Below are positions 40,100 to 50,242 of a DNA stretch of 64,000 nt, piece by piece (within the stretch, counting starts at the first letter, position 1; every line of letters starts with the position of its first letter). Position numbers and translations under genes: made by a program. Origin of the DNA: Thermoplasmata archaeon (GTDB lineage: Archaea; Thermoplasmatota; Thermoplasmata; Thermoplasmatales; GCA-001856825). The notes beneath the pieces are model-generated. The model saw only the letters and a list, made by a program, of their open reading frames with translations, was not told the origin of the DNA and ran no database searches. The stretch spans positions 124,001-188,000 of the forward strand of contig JAKAXD010000001.1 of NCBI GenBank assembly GCA_021816725.1, written 5' to 3'.

Positions 40100-40963
40100 A
40101 TGGATAAAGGGAAGACCGGAGAGACAGTCATGACAGTGTTATCGGAGCTGCTAGCTGATTCCTTGACTGAAGTTAGTCCTGGTCTTCCCCTTGGGATCCT
40201 GGAAGCCAGAGTGAAGAGGAGACTGGAATATCTTAAAGACGGAAGATCAAGGTCCACAAAGAAAGCACTGGAGACTCTATCCAGGGAGAACCTGATATCG
40301 ATATCCAGAAATGGGTATGGAGAGAACGTTTATTCCCTGAATTTCGACAGTTATCGAGGTCTGTGGAGGCTGCTCTTATTCATTTATGATAATGCCCCCC
40401 CATTCAGTATGGAGGGCAATACAGTTAGGGTCATCTCACCCAAGGAGGATGACATGGCCTATCTACTGAAGGAAGACGGAACTTACTGGTTCGACATCGT
40501 TGTATCTCTCATAAATAACGGACTTTTGACGGATACCGTAGTCCAGGGCCTTCGAGGAAAAGGAGAGGACCCTATGAGGTATGAGCTTTTTTATTTAACC
40601 ACTAGAGATAGACGCAATAAGCATGAACTTGTGGAAAGAGCGTTCATAAATCTGATTGTAGGGAATTTACTCACCAAAGGGAAAGGCCCCGATTATGAAC
40701 TATTAACGAAATGGAGAGGTCAAGGGATCTCAGACTGGAAACCGGATAAATACTGGAATATTCGATTTGAAATTTGGATCGCTATCAATAAATGGCTTGG
40801 CCTAATTCAGGGTAGGGAAACGCCTTACAGCTTATTCACATACTTCGCAAGGAAATCATATAATTTTGCCAACTGGGATAAGGAGAACTGGCCTTCCGAC
40901 AAGGAAGTGGAAGAGAATATCGCTTCTACTCTTAACCTAATGTCAAAAGCTATAGACCTGTGA
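40100..40963 (+). CDS. Hypothetical protein with HTH-like N-terminus
   Basis: 287-aa ORF, last gene before the tRNA-proximal att. Confidence 0.5.
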   Translation: MDKGKTGETVMTVLSELLADSLTEVSPGLPLGILEARVKRRLEYLKDGRSRSTKKALETLSRENLISISRNGYGENVYSLNFDSYRGLWRLLLFIYDNAPPFSMEGNTVRVISPKEDDMAYLLKEDGTYWFDIVVSLINNGLLTDTVVQGLRGKGEDPMRYELFYLTTRDRRNKHELVERAFINLIVGNLLTKGKGPDYELLTKWRGQGISDWKPDKYWNIRFEIWIAINKWLGLIQGRETPYSLFTYFARKSYNFANWDKENWPSDKEVEENIASTLNLMSKAIDL

Positions 40964-41067
40964 TAGATTTTTATTTTCCCGTATTCAGACAATTATATAT
41001 TATTCAAACCGTATTTTCTTTATATACTCTTGATACACTGAAATAAGGACTCGCTTATGAGCAAAAA

Positions 41068-41141
41068 CGGGCCCGAGGGGATTTGAACCCCTGACCTACT
41101 GGTTAAGAGCCGGTCGCTCTACCTGTCTAAGCTACGGGCCC
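41068..41141 (-). tRNA. tRNA-Lys (anticodon CTT)
   Basis: Minus strand: GGGCCCGTAGCTTAGACAGGTAGAGCGACCGGCTCTTAACCAGTAGGTCAGGGGTTCAAATCCCCTCGGGCCCG; 7-bp acceptor stem and T-arm form; one C-A mismatch in the anticodon stem. Confidence 0.92.
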
Positions 41142-41246
41142 AGCGAAGGTTATTCGTTCCAAAGCATAAATATTTCCGGCTTAAAAGACAAAAATCGTTA
41201 GTCTCCCTGAAGCTGAACTTTCACAGGGTTTGTTTCTGAAGGATGA

Positions 41247-42413
41247 TTACTCGTTCAATACATCCCCATTTTCAAGTATTTTAGCCACTTCCGGTCTAAT
41301 TATCTCCTGAGGGATTTCCTGTCCGCTTTTCAGCATCTCCCTTATCTTTGTTTGACTAATTATCATCCTATCTTCCATACCATGCGGGCATACGCTTTCG
41401 GACGTTATCCCCCTGCACTTCTTGCAGTAGAATGTTTCCTTGAACTTCAATGGGATGATGCCGATGTCCAATTCATCAAATATCCTCTGGGCTGCGTACG
41501 GGTCATAATAATTCCCAACGCCCGCTTGATCCCTTCCAATTATGTAGTGGGTTGCACCGTAGTTCCTCCTTACTATAGCAAGGAAGATTGATGCCCTGGG
41601 GCCTGCATATCTCATTGTTATTGAGAGGGAGCCCATTAGCGTCTTCTCTGGTCTGTGATAATTCTTGAGCAGCGCATCGTATGTATCCAATATAACATTC
41701 GCCTTGTAGTCACCCTTCTTCAGCCTCCCAATGACCAGGTGTATGAAGAGGCCGTCTATGCCAGGTAACTCGAGGGATACCTTCTGCAGGTATTCATGTG
41801 CTACATGCGGAGGGTTCCTTGCCTGATATGCAACTACATTCTTCCATCCTCTTCTCGCAAACTCTTCCCTTATTTCAGAGGGGTGCTTCTCGTAACCTCC
41901 TCCCGGAAGTTCCGGTACCCTGAAAATCCTCACCCTTCCTGAAATCGCATAATCCCCATACTTCTCGAAAATATCCTGAACGTTCGGGTGCCTGGGATCA
42001 AGTGTTCCGTAAACGTCCTGAGCCACCTGTTTCTTATTCAACACGAATTTCGTCTCAACGTCCATTATCCCGTAAGGTCTTTCATTCTGGTCGAGTAATG
42101 CGATCTGCTCTCCTGCCGTCACCTTATCATTAGCGGAAGCATCCAAAGTAAATATTATCGGTATTGTCCAAGGAAGGTCATTTGGCATGGCCTTCCTCTT
42201 TAGAACACCCTCCAATTCCTCCTCATTCATGAAGCCTTCCAGAGGACTGTATGATCCATCTGCAAGTTTTAGTGAGTCATAGTAGAAATCGATGAAGGGT
42301 TTCACTGGAGTCATGCCCTTGAGTGAAGCGATGTGCTTTTCCTCATTTCCCAAATCCATCGAAATCTTCAGACTTCCTCCGTACGGCGTGTTAACCATAC
42401 ACCAGTTAAACAC
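41247..42413 (-). CDS. sat: Sulfate adenylyltransferase
   Basis: AYQARNPPHVAHEYLQ, RYAGPRASIFLAIVRRNYGATHYIIGRDQAGVGNYYDPYAAQ. Confidence 0.95.
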   Translation of the reverse strand: MFNWCMVNTPYGGSLKISMDLGNEEKHIASLKGMTPVKPFIDFYYDSLKLADGSYSPLEGFMNEEELEGVLKRKAMPNDLPWTIPIIFTLDASANDKVTAGEQIALLDQNERPYGIMDVETKFVLNKKQVAQDVYGTLDPRHPNVQDIFEKYGDYAISGRVRIFRVPELPGGGYEKHPSEIREEFARRGWKNVVAYQARNPPHVAHEYLQKVSLELPGIDGLFIHLVIGRLKKGDYKANVILDTYDALLKNYHRPEKTLMGSLSITMRYAGPRASIFLAIVRRNYGATHYIIGRDQAGVGNYYDPYAAQRIFDELDIGIIPLKFKETFYCKKCRGITSESVCPHGMEDRMIISQTKIREMLKSGQEIPQEIIRPEVAKILENGDVLNE

Positions 42414-42463
42414 TATTCTTACTTGTATGTTGCCGTAATGAAGTTTAATTACCCAATTCCAGA

Positions 42464-43627
42464 ATGATACTCTACTTAATTTGTAATTTCAATGAAAGAA
42501 ACTTTATGAGTGAGTTGAGGTTCCCAGCGAAAATGGATGCACTTTGGTGGGGCGTATTCTCACTGAACTTTCTCCTTGCCGCTGGCGTTATGCTCACATA
42601 TCTAGGCAGGAGAAATAGGGAAGTTCCCGATGGGCTAAATGGAGGGACATCCGATCCTGGCAAGAGGGCTCTTGTGATCCTGCCAATCAAGGGTGTGGAT
42701 TACGAGTTAGAGAAAAATCTTGCGTCTCTGAAAGACCAGGAATACGACCCGTACGACATAGTTGCTATAGTGGACAGCGAGAATGACGGATCAGTGCCGT
42801 ATCTTAGGAATCAGAGGATCAGGTTCTCCATCGCAAGGGCGAACTGCATGAAATGCAGCGGAAAAGTAAGGGCTATTTACTCTGCGCTCCTGGAATTTCC
42901 GGATTACGATTATTACGTGGTTGCGGACTCAGACTTAAGGGCAAGCACAAGGTGGCTGAGCAACCTCCTGATCAACTTAAATGATCCTGATGTGGGGGCA
43001 GCGACCACATTTCCAGTATTCTTTCCAAATGGGGGGTATTGGAGCAAGTTGAAGATGTTCTGGGGGTTGGTTGGGCAGTCCATGATGGAGTCTAGCCTGA
43101 CAAGGTTCGTGTGGGGTGGATCAATGGCCTTCAGGAAGGATCTCATGGACGAAGCTTCGCTGAAGTCTTTTTCAGAATCTCTTTCTGACGATATTGCTGT
43201 CCTGAGGATTGTAAAGGAGAAAGGGTTGAGGGTCTCGTATGTTCCTAGATCAAGGCCGGAAATTCATTCGGCTGACAACTTCGGAACATTCGTCGAATGG
43301 GCAAACAGGCAAACAGCTTTTTCAATATATTCAACGAACAAGACTTTCATTTTCGGGATGGTGTACTACGTGGCCACGATTTACCTCATTCTTTCATCCA
43401 TAATCCTCTCCATTTTTGTAAGCATACTGTTCCTCGTATTCCTATTTCCATTCTTCTACAATTCCATCAACAGTCAAATGAAGGTACCTGTCAAAACTTG
43501 GTACTTTTTATCACTCACATTCATACTTCCGTTCGTCTACGTCTGGAATCTCATTTCCGGATTTACGAGGAGGAGTGTTACTTGGAGGGGTAACACATAC
43601 TCGCTCTCAAAAATGAACGGAAAATAG
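42464..43627 (+). CDS. Family 2 glycosyltransferase, membrane-associated
   Basis: LPIKGVDYELEKNLASLKDQEYDPYDIVAIVDSENDG, YYVVADSDLRA, C-terminal TMs. Confidence 0.82.
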   Translation: MILYLICNFNERNFMSELRFPAKMDALWWGVFSLNFLLAAGVMLTYLGRRNREVPDGLNGGTSDPGKRALVILPIKGVDYELEKNLASLKDQEYDPYDIVAIVDSENDGSVPYLRNQRIRFSIARANCMKCSGKVRAIYSALLEFPDYDYYVVADSDLRASTRWLSNLLINLNDPDVGAATTFPVFFPNGGYWSKLKMFWGLVGQSMMESSLTRFVWGGSMAFRKDLMDEASLKSFSESLSDDIAVLRIVKEKGLRVSYVPRSRPEIHSADNFGTFVEWANRQTAFSIYSTNKTFIFGMVYYVATIYLILSSIILSIFVSILFLVFLFPFFYNSINSQMKVPVKTWYFLSLTFILPFVYVWNLISGFTRRSVTWRGNTYSLSKMNGK

Positions 43628-43677
43628 ATTCATAGCTATCTCCCGTCGGAACTTGTTAGTAGGGTCTCCAGGATATT

Positions 43678-45360
43678 TTAAGCGTGTGCGAGCGAGCTTA
43701 CTGAGGAAAACTCCCTTCTCTGCTCCAGTCCATATCTCTTTACCTTTGATATGTCCACCCCTCTCTTCCTTGCTATGTCCTCGACAACCTTCATCATGAG
43801 GTAACCTCCGAAGGATATTATGGCCCCAGTTCCAGCCTTCACCAATAGGTTTCCACTGCCTTCAGATTTCCTCCTTGACGCCATCTTTGCAAGATGTCTG
43901 TACGATGCATAATACACTGCAAGCTCAGCCTCATTTAGAAGATCGGTGTCGAACTTCTTCGATGTCATTCTTCCCATGGGCACGTTCTGGAGGGGCGTGA
44001 CTGTAAATTCAAACGGCCTTCCATCATCTATGTTGGAGTTGCTCAGCCTATTGACCATTGCAACAGTATCCCACAGGTCATCGTCCGTTTCACCTGGCTG
44101 GCCAACCTGGAGCGTGAATGCTGATCTCCAGTAGTACTTTGTCTCGTTGTAGACCCCTTGCCAGACAATCTCTTCCCAGCTACCGTCAACACCAATTTTC
44201 AGGGGCATCGTCTTGTTTGGCATGTGCTTCTTTGCCAGTGACTCGCTACCCGTCTCGAGTCCTGTCTGAATTCCAATCCAGTTGTCTGGTCCTGCCTTGA
44301 GTATTTTTGATAACTTGTCCATCAATTCGGGGAATCCAGAAGGTATCGATATCCTCCCGTGAGTGGGATTAGACCCTGAAACTCCCGGGGTATCCATCAC
44401 AAGCTTGAACATGTCTGTTAGAGCATCTTCATTTGGTCTGAAGAAATTGTCGTGCTTATAACCCCATATATCGTCAGAATGGAGCCACACATGGCTGTTC
44501 CCTCCCTTCCTTAGATTTACATCTATTTCCGCACTTATCATTTCAGGTGTGTAGTATCTCAATGGCCTGAGCGTGACTTCACAGAAATCGCAGCCAACGC
44601 CGCACCCCCTCATGACCTCGATCATCCCCTTCATTGCAGGGTTGACTATAGTTGGTATCTCCTCTAACCTAGGATATAGCTTTCCGGTCAGCGTCCTTGA
44701 CAGTATCTTGTTGTCCTGCCTGTAGCTTCTGCTGAATTTATCGTCATACTCCGTGTACCCCTTGTAGAAGAGTTTCGGGTCTATGTCGTCATGCGCGACC
44801 TGTTCGAAAAGGTCAGGAAGAATGTCGTCCGCCTCGCCGGAGAATGCATAATCTATCCCTTCATTGTCTAGCTCTGACCTCATCTGGAAGAATTCCAGGA
44901 CGCCAGGTCCTCCAACAAGCAGTTTTGCCTTCTTTCCCTTTCTTGCTGCATTTATCTTTGCAATAAGGGCTTCCCATTCCTTCCTTACCCATGCGTATGG
45001 GTCTCCTCCGAAGAGAACTAAGTAGGACATTGTCGTTGGCCCCAAGCCAAGTGGGTCCATGGTACTTACGCCGATGACCTCAGTGTCATCCTTTATTGCA
45101 TTTTCTATGCTTTCGTTCTGGGCAACGTAAATGTCTTCCCTCTTATTCTTCCTTAGCAGGGATGCTTCAATCTTTCTTACGGCGTAGGATGTATGGACCG
45201 GCTGTCCATCACTGAGCATTGGGTATGGAGGCCCCTTCAGAAAGTTGAATATCGGTGCAGGTACTTTTGAGACTGGCGCAGATGGTAAGAAATCAAGTAG
45301 AGGGAAGTCCCTATAACCGTACATCAAAGTGTTATCTGATATCAGTACATACTTAGCCAA
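43678..45360 (-). CDS. Radical SAM protein (B12-binding-type N-terminal region)
   Basis: MRGCGVGCDFCEVTLRPLRYY CxxxxxCxxC motif; LLVGGPGVLEFF, YAFSGEADDILPDL. Confidence 0.85.
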   Translation of the reverse strand: MAKYVLISDNTLMYGYRDFPLLDFLPSAPVSKVPAPIFNFLKGPPYPMLSDGQPVHTSYAVRKIEASLLRKNKREDIYVAQNESIENAIKDDTEVIGVSTMDPLGLGPTTMSYLVLFGGDPYAWVRKEWEALIAKINAARKGKKAKLLVGGPGVLEFFQMRSELDNEGIDYAFSGEADDILPDLFEQVAHDDIDPKLFYKGYTEYDDKFSRSYRQDNKILSRTLTGKLYPRLEEIPTIVNPAMKGMIEVMRGCGVGCDFCEVTLRPLRYYTPEMISAEIDVNLRKGGNSHVWLHSDDIWGYKHDNFFRPNEDALTDMFKLVMDTPGVSGSNPTHGRISIPSGFPELMDKLSKILKAGPDNWIGIQTGLETGSESLAKKHMPNKTMPLKIGVDGSWEEIVWQGVYNETKYYWRSAFTLQVGQPGETDDDLWDTVAMVNRLSNSNIDDGRPFEFTVTPLQNVPMGRMTSKKFDTDLLNEAELAVYYASYRHLAKMASRRKSEGSGNLLVKAGTGAIISFGGYLMMKVVEDIARKRGVDISKVKRYGLEQRREFSSVSSLAHA

Positions 45361-45449
45361 TCTAATTACCTCTTGTTGCTGAAGAGATTTCGGGACCGTT
45401 TATTAATTTTTCTTACTGGTATATATAAAATAGGGGCTTCGGAACGGAG

Positions 45450-46463
45450 TCACGCCTTATTCGGTTCTATCACTATAACTGCATCCCAGTTCATTATTGT
45501 GTCACCTTTTGGTCTGATCTTCAAATCATTTTCTGACTTGAATGCAAGGACTGCACTGCCTTCCCTCTCTAACTCATCATAGACTTCCTTGCACTTCTTC
45601 CCCCTGAACTTTGATTCAAGGGCATACTCCCTAATCCTGTTGCCTTTGTCCCCTCTGAGCAGTTCATACATGAGCTTGCTCACTCCTGGTGACGTAACGG
45701 CATTTGCAAGAAGGAGGGTAGACATGGATCCCCTGACTACTACCTCGTTCACCCCCACCAGGAGAGCATGATCCCTGTTTTCTTCCTTCAGCAGCTCAGC
45801 CACTATGTACGCATCGCCTCGAACTTTCCTTATGACCATGGATGTAAGGATTGACTTCGCATCTGCTGAAGAAGGGTCATTAATGCCCTTCTCCGGAAGG
45901 ACGACTATCTTGGACGACTTTGATATGCCCGCCAGGTCCAGGTCTCTCTCAATTGAGCATTTACCTTTGAGGAAGCTGTAATTTACCTTATGAAGTTTTG
46001 GGTCTTCTGAATCAACAAGAACAACGTCCATCCCATTGTTGTTAATCTCCTCTATAAGTTCTGTCAGTCCTTCAACAGAGTTGCATATTATCACATGTTC
46101 TTTCATTCTAATCCTCCTTTCTCCGAGTTTAGCTGCCACGTTCATCTCCACAAGGTTAGCGCCGATAGAAGCAGTAAGTATTCCCAGGCTCCCGATACCT
46201 ACCAGCATAATGAACATGCCGTTGACTTTGCCCCAGAAGCTGACTATCGGCACATCACCGTAACCAACCGTGGTTATAGTTTGCACAACCCACCATAAGC
46301 TTTCGAAAAGTGAGTGAATGCCGGAAGCATTGAACGGATTCTCTATGTAGAACTCTGATATCGTTCCATAAATCACCACAATGAACGTTGAAGCTATGGC
46401 ACCATAGAAGGCACCCTCCAGCTTCTTCCTTAGTTTTCTGAAAAGTAAGACGAATGGAAACAT
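45450..46463 (-). CDS. Potassium channel with RCK (TrkA-N/TrkA-C) domains
   Basis: TITTVGYGDV selectivity filter, HVIICNSVEGLTELIEEINNNGMDVVLVDSE, C-terminal FRGKKCKEVYDEL. Confidence 0.9.
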   Translation of the reverse strand: MFPFVLLFRKLRKKLEGAFYGAIASTFIVVIYGTISEFYIENPFNASGIHSLFESLWWVVQTITTVGYGDVPIVSFWGKVNGMFIMLVGIGSLGILTASIGANLVEMNVAAKLGERRIRMKEHVIICNSVEGLTELIEEINNNGMDVVLVDSEDPKLHKVNYSFLKGKCSIERDLDLAGISKSSKIVVLPEKGINDPSSADAKSILTSMVIRKVRGDAYIVAELLKEENRDHALLVGVNEVVVRGSMSTLLLANAVTSPGVSKLMYELLRGDKGNRIREYALESKFRGKKCKEVYDELEREGSAVLAFKSENDLKIRPKGDTIMNWDAVIVIEPNKA

Positions 46464-46600
46464 GGCGTAGAAAATCTAACTGTTGCAGATATTTCTAAAT
46501 TTCGGTGCGTTTTCAATCACATAGTAACATTTCATTCTCCCAAAAGTTCAGTGAATCGTGAAATATTGATGTACTTGCTATAAGAAATAATGGAAATATA

Positions 46601-47347
46601 TTGGCAAAGACTAAAAAGTCTATTTTTATCTATTATCAAATGAAGGTCCTGATTTTCAGCGATATTCACTCAAACCTATATGCGCTGAACGAGATTGTGA
46701 GGAGGGAAAGGTTCGACGAAGCTGTATTCCTCGGGGATATTGTTGATTATGGGAGTATGCCGCTGGAAACTGTTGACGAGGTGAGGAGGTTATCCAAATA
46801 TATCGTTTCGGGGAACCACGACTATGCTGCAGCATTCAACAAGGATTGCCTCTGCTCCCAGGAAAATCACGAACTTTCGGTTTACACAAGGGAGAATATC
46901 ACCATGAAGGACCTTGGGAAGAAGGAGGTTGATTTCCTCCAGTCTCTGCCAACGTCACTTGACATCGAGTTGGATGGATCACCTTTCCATCTAGTCCATG
47001 GGGCACCTTCCGACCCCCTCTACGGCTACCTTTTCCCATGGAAGGTTTCAAACGATATGCTGAAGGGTCCTATGAGCTTCACGAATGAACCTGGAAATTT
47101 CCTCGTGGGGCATACTCACTACCAGTTTCTCTTGAATTTCGGAGGCAACCTAATAGTGAATCCAGGCTCCTCAGGACAACCGAGGGACGGGAACCCAAAA
47201 CCGTCCTATGCGATATATGATACAGACAACAATTCATTCGAGATGAAACGCTTCAGCTATGACAGGTCTCGACTGAAGTCAGACCTCAAGAGGAGGGTGA
47301 ATGACCAAAAGCAACTTGAAAAGCTTTACAAGCTATTCAAGCTCTAA
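46601..47347 (+). CDS. Metallophosphoesterase (likely start MKVLIFSDIHSN)
   Basis: FSDIHSN, VFLGDIVDYGS, VSGNHDYA, VGHTHYQF. Confidence 0.9.
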   Translation: MAKTKKSIFIYYQMKVLIFSDIHSNLYALNEIVRRERFDEAVFLGDIVDYGSMPLETVDEVRRLSKYIVSGNHDYAAAFNKDCLCSQENHELSVYTRENITMKDLGKKEVDFLQSLPTSLDIELDGSPFHLVHGAPSDPLYGYLFPWKVSNDMLKGPMSFTNEPGNFLVGHTHYQFLLNFGGNLIVNPGSSGQPRDGNPKPSYAIYDTDNNSFEMKRFSYDRSRLKSDLKRRVNDQKQLEKLYKLFKL

Positions 47348-47350
47348 TTC

Positions 47351-48814
47351 TCAGTCGTCAGTGTCGAAATAGGAAACGTCGCTCACTCCTATACCCTTAC
47401 TCTCAAATGCAAGGTCAAAACCGGATATCTGTGAAACGCCTCTACCCACCGGTGAACCATCCTTCACAAGGACAACTTCCATCCCAGGTTTCACGTCATC
47501 TGAGACCCCCTTTATCCCTGGTATGAAAAGGTTGTCCCCCTTGAATATCCCCTCAGTTTCCACCATCCTCTTCCCCTCCTTGAGAAGAATTTCAGCAAGG
47601 CCCCTCATCATCCTTATCCCAGAAACAGTCCTTATAAGAATGGGCGAATCGTTCATGAGGACGAACCTCCTGTTCCCCTCCTTCCTCTGGCCCAACGATT
47701 CAGGCTCAATGTCCAAACCATAAAGAAATTTAAGGACGTTCGAATATTCTGCAGCCTCTTTTCTTTTCCTGTTCCCGGACACTCTGTGAGAAAGCATGAT
47801 CTTTGAAAGTTTCTCCGAATTCTCAAAATTTATGCTGCCAGTGATCCCTTCAGCGCCCTCGAACAGTTCAAGTATTTCTCCCTCCTCCTTCGGGAGGATG
47901 TAGAATATGGAAGAATATTTCTTGTCCCTGAAATAATCATTTGAAAGGTTGTACAGCACTCTCTTTTCCTCTTCAAACCAGTGTCCGGTGACGGGTATAT
48001 CGTAGTACATAGCTGGGAAGAAAGATTCAATCTCTCGTGGAACCAGGCCTAGAGGGCTTGTAACTATGACCTCCTGAATCCCGCTGATGTACGGGCCGAT
48101 GAAGGAGTGGAGGATCCTGTGCGTCTTCGACCTTGAATAGGGTTTTATCGCGGAACACGGTATCAGGAGCAGTTTGTCTGCGGTCTGCCTGAGTGCCTGG
48201 ACCCTTGTCCTGTAATCTACAATCTCTGGCCTGTATATGCCCTCTACGCTCGTCGCCATGATCTTTTTCGGCCTGTAGTCCATATATCTGTCCATGAAGC
48301 CGTAGAATTCCATGTCAAAAATCCTGAGGACCTCCTTGGAGAAGTTGGAGAAGCTGTGATTTTCCACGAGTTCCCTGAACTTCCCATTCTCAAGGGAAAG
48401 ATGAATGAGGTCCAGGACCCTCGTCCTTTCTGCGTTGTTCTTGTCATTACATCCTTCTCCTTCGTAAGTGCCGAATTCGCTAACGCACTTTCCATCACCG
48501 AGCAATCTGATGGGTGAATCGTCAAGTAAATCTATCCCTGCGTAAAATAGAACGGGATAGTCGTTCGGGAGACCAAAACCTGGAAGATATACCAGCTTGT
48601 CGGGGAAGCTAGCTTTTATTTCTGTTACAGTCTTCACGAGTTCCCGGGCGTTAAGCCTGTTGATGCGGTTGATTGTCACAACATTCCCGCTCACATAAAC
48701 TCGATCCTTCCGCGTTACCAGGTCCTGTCTCTTGAACGGTAGTTTGTCTGCGCTTAGAACGTCAGGGATTTTGAAGCCAAAGAATTCACCGTATCTCCTA
48801 GCAAGATACCTCAT
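47351..48814 (-). CDS. arcS: Archaeosine synthase-like protein (TGT-related with PUA domain)
   Basis: LLLIPCSAIKPYSRSKTHR...EVIVTSPLGLVPREIE, C-terminal PUA-like region. Confidence 0.8.
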   Translation of the reverse strand: MRYLARRYGEFFGFKIPDVLSADKLPFKRQDLVTRKDRVYVSGNVVTINRINRLNARELVKTVTEIKASFPDKLVYLPGFGLPNDYPVLFYAGIDLLDDSPIRLLGDGKCVSEFGTYEGEGCNDKNNAERTRVLDLIHLSLENGKFRELVENHSFSNFSKEVLRIFDMEFYGFMDRYMDYRPKKIMATSVEGIYRPEIVDYRTRVQALRQTADKLLLIPCSAIKPYSRSKTHRILHSFIGPYISGIQEVIVTSPLGLVPREIESFFPAMYYDIPVTGHWFEEEKRVLYNLSNDYFRDKKYSSIFYILPKEEGEILELFEGAEGITGSINFENSEKLSKIMLSHRVSGNRKRKEAAEYSNVLKFLYGLDIEPESLGQRKEGNRRFVLMNDSPILIRTVSGIRMMRGLAEILLKEGKRMVETEGIFKGDNLFIPGIKGVSDDVKPGMEVVLVKDGSPVGRGVSQISGFDLAFESKGIGVSDVSYFDTDD

Positions 48815-48887
48815 ACGCAGAACCTTAGTCCAAAAAACTTACCGGCTAATTAACCTTCACTGTGATTATTTTGTAACAGAGGGCTGT

Positions 48888-49757
48888 TCAGAATGAACCG
48901 AAATTCAGGATAATGAGGCCGAATTCCCCCTGGGAGTGGATGAACCCCTGCCTGAAGTCTATGTTCCCCAACCTGTTCTTCACCTTCTTGACGAACTGGA
49001 TCACGTCGTTTGAATCCACGTCGCTCCCTATCTCAAGTACCATGTAAATCCTCTTTATCTTCTCCCTGGGAAGCTTGTTGACTTCTTCAAAAAGGTCCCT
49101 CTCTGCTATGCTGAAGTTGACGAACGGGTAAGTGAAACTGGATACCTTCACCGGTCCGTAAAGGTTGGTAAGCATCTTAATGTCGTGAAGTGATATCCCA
49201 AGAGCAGTTGAATTATCCACCACCTTGGCGATGCTGACAACTTTCTGCCAGATGTGTTTGTAATATCTGTTGTTTATGTCAAGTAGCCTCTGATTTTTGG
49301 AATCTGAAAGAAGGTACTCAGAATCCACGAATTCCAGCATGTCAAGGTCCCCCCTGAACCGCTGAACCTTTTCCAGCTCCCTCTTCCTGTCCGCGCCTAT
49401 CGGAATGATCGGGAAGAATCCCATGAATGCGCCCGTTGACCTCAGTATCTTCAAGAGCGGCGGTATTACGGCTTCCTGAAATCGTCCCTCCGCCTGGGCG
49501 ACAATGAATACAATGTTCGCTGAAAAATTGTCAAGAATAGTTTTCCTTTCCATTCCTAGAAGATCTGACACTGCAGGACCGAACCCGCCGTCAAACTCCT
49601 TCATCTGGAGGGCGTTATCTACCTTGCATTCCATCACGCTCTCCGGATTGTAGTCTAATCCTGATGTGAGCGTGTCCCCATTGAAATATGCAGCAATTGC
49701 AATTCCCAGGTGCCCAACCCCAAGAACCCTAACGTTGCCAAGCTTGACGTCAGCCAT
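48888..49757 (-). CDS. Divergent FtsZ/tubulin-superfamily-like protein lacking a canonical GGGTGTG loop
   Basis: VRVLGVGHLGIAIAAYF, SANIVFIVAQAEGRFQEAVIPPLLKILRSTGAFMGFFPIIPIGADRKRELEKVQRFRGDLDMLEFVDSEYLL parallels FtsZ domain order. Confidence 0.55.
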   Translation of the reverse strand: MADVKLGNVRVLGVGHLGIAIAAYFNGDTLTSGLDYNPESVMECKVDNALQMKEFDGGFGPAVSDLLGMERKTILDNFSANIVFIVAQAEGRFQEAVIPPLLKILRSTGAFMGFFPIIPIGADRKRELEKVQRFRGDLDMLEFVDSEYLLSDSKNQRLLDINNRYYKHIWQKVVSIAKVVDNSTALGISLHDIKMLTNLYGPVKVSSFTYPFVNFSIAERDLFEEVNKLPREKIKRIYMVLEIGSDVDSNDVIQFVKKVKNRLGNIDFRQGFIHSQGEFGLIILNFGSF

Positions 49758-50091
49758 TATTCGCAGCTCTGGATAGCTGTTCCTTCTCGAGCTCTCTAAT
49801 CTTGTCCCTAATGTAGTCCCTTACGGCTGTCCTTATCAGGTCTTCTCCGTCTACTGCCATTCCCTTGTTGACTATGACGTCTATGTTTTCCACTTCATTC
49901 CTTGGAAGTCTCAGTGTCATCTTCTTGGATGGACCAGTGCTTGTCAGCTCGTCAAGGTGGGACTCTATCGCTTCTCTTATGAACTCGGAAATATTCTTGA
50001 ACTTACCTTCTTCTATCAGCTCGTTGATCTTGTTGACGGCACCGAGCGAGAGACGTACAGTAATTCGAGACTGGTCTGGTAGATCAGACAT
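49750..50091 (-). CDS. RHH protein with two RHH-like segments (CdrS-like)
   Basis: RITVRLSLGAVNKINELIEEGKFKNISEFIREAIESHLDEL and KMTLRLPRNEVENIDVIVNKGMAVDGEDLIRTAVRDYIRDKI; overlaps the FtsZ-like gene by 8 bp. Confidence 0.75.
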   Translation of the reverse strand: MSDLPDQSRITVRLSLGAVNKINELIEEGKFKNISEFIREAIESHLDELTSTGPSKKMTLRLPRNEVENIDVIVNKGMAVDGEDLIRTAVRDYIRDKIRELEKEQLSRAANNG

Positions 50092-50242
50092 TTAACATCC
50101 TACTCCTGACTTTCTGTCAGACATATATCATTTTCTAAATATTTAACCTTTAAATTAATTCTCATTGTAATATTTATATTTATATATTTTTAAATGAGGC
50201 TAATGAGCAAAGGTATTATCGGAATAAGCAATTATAATTGCA

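Larger units (their letters stand above)
34049..41079. mobile_element. Integrated element 1 (about 7.0 kb), tRNA-Lys-proximal
   Basis: att core at left, tRNA-Lys 3' end at right, integrase just inside the left att, small DNA-binding proteins and a P-loop ATPase inside. Confidence 0.75.
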
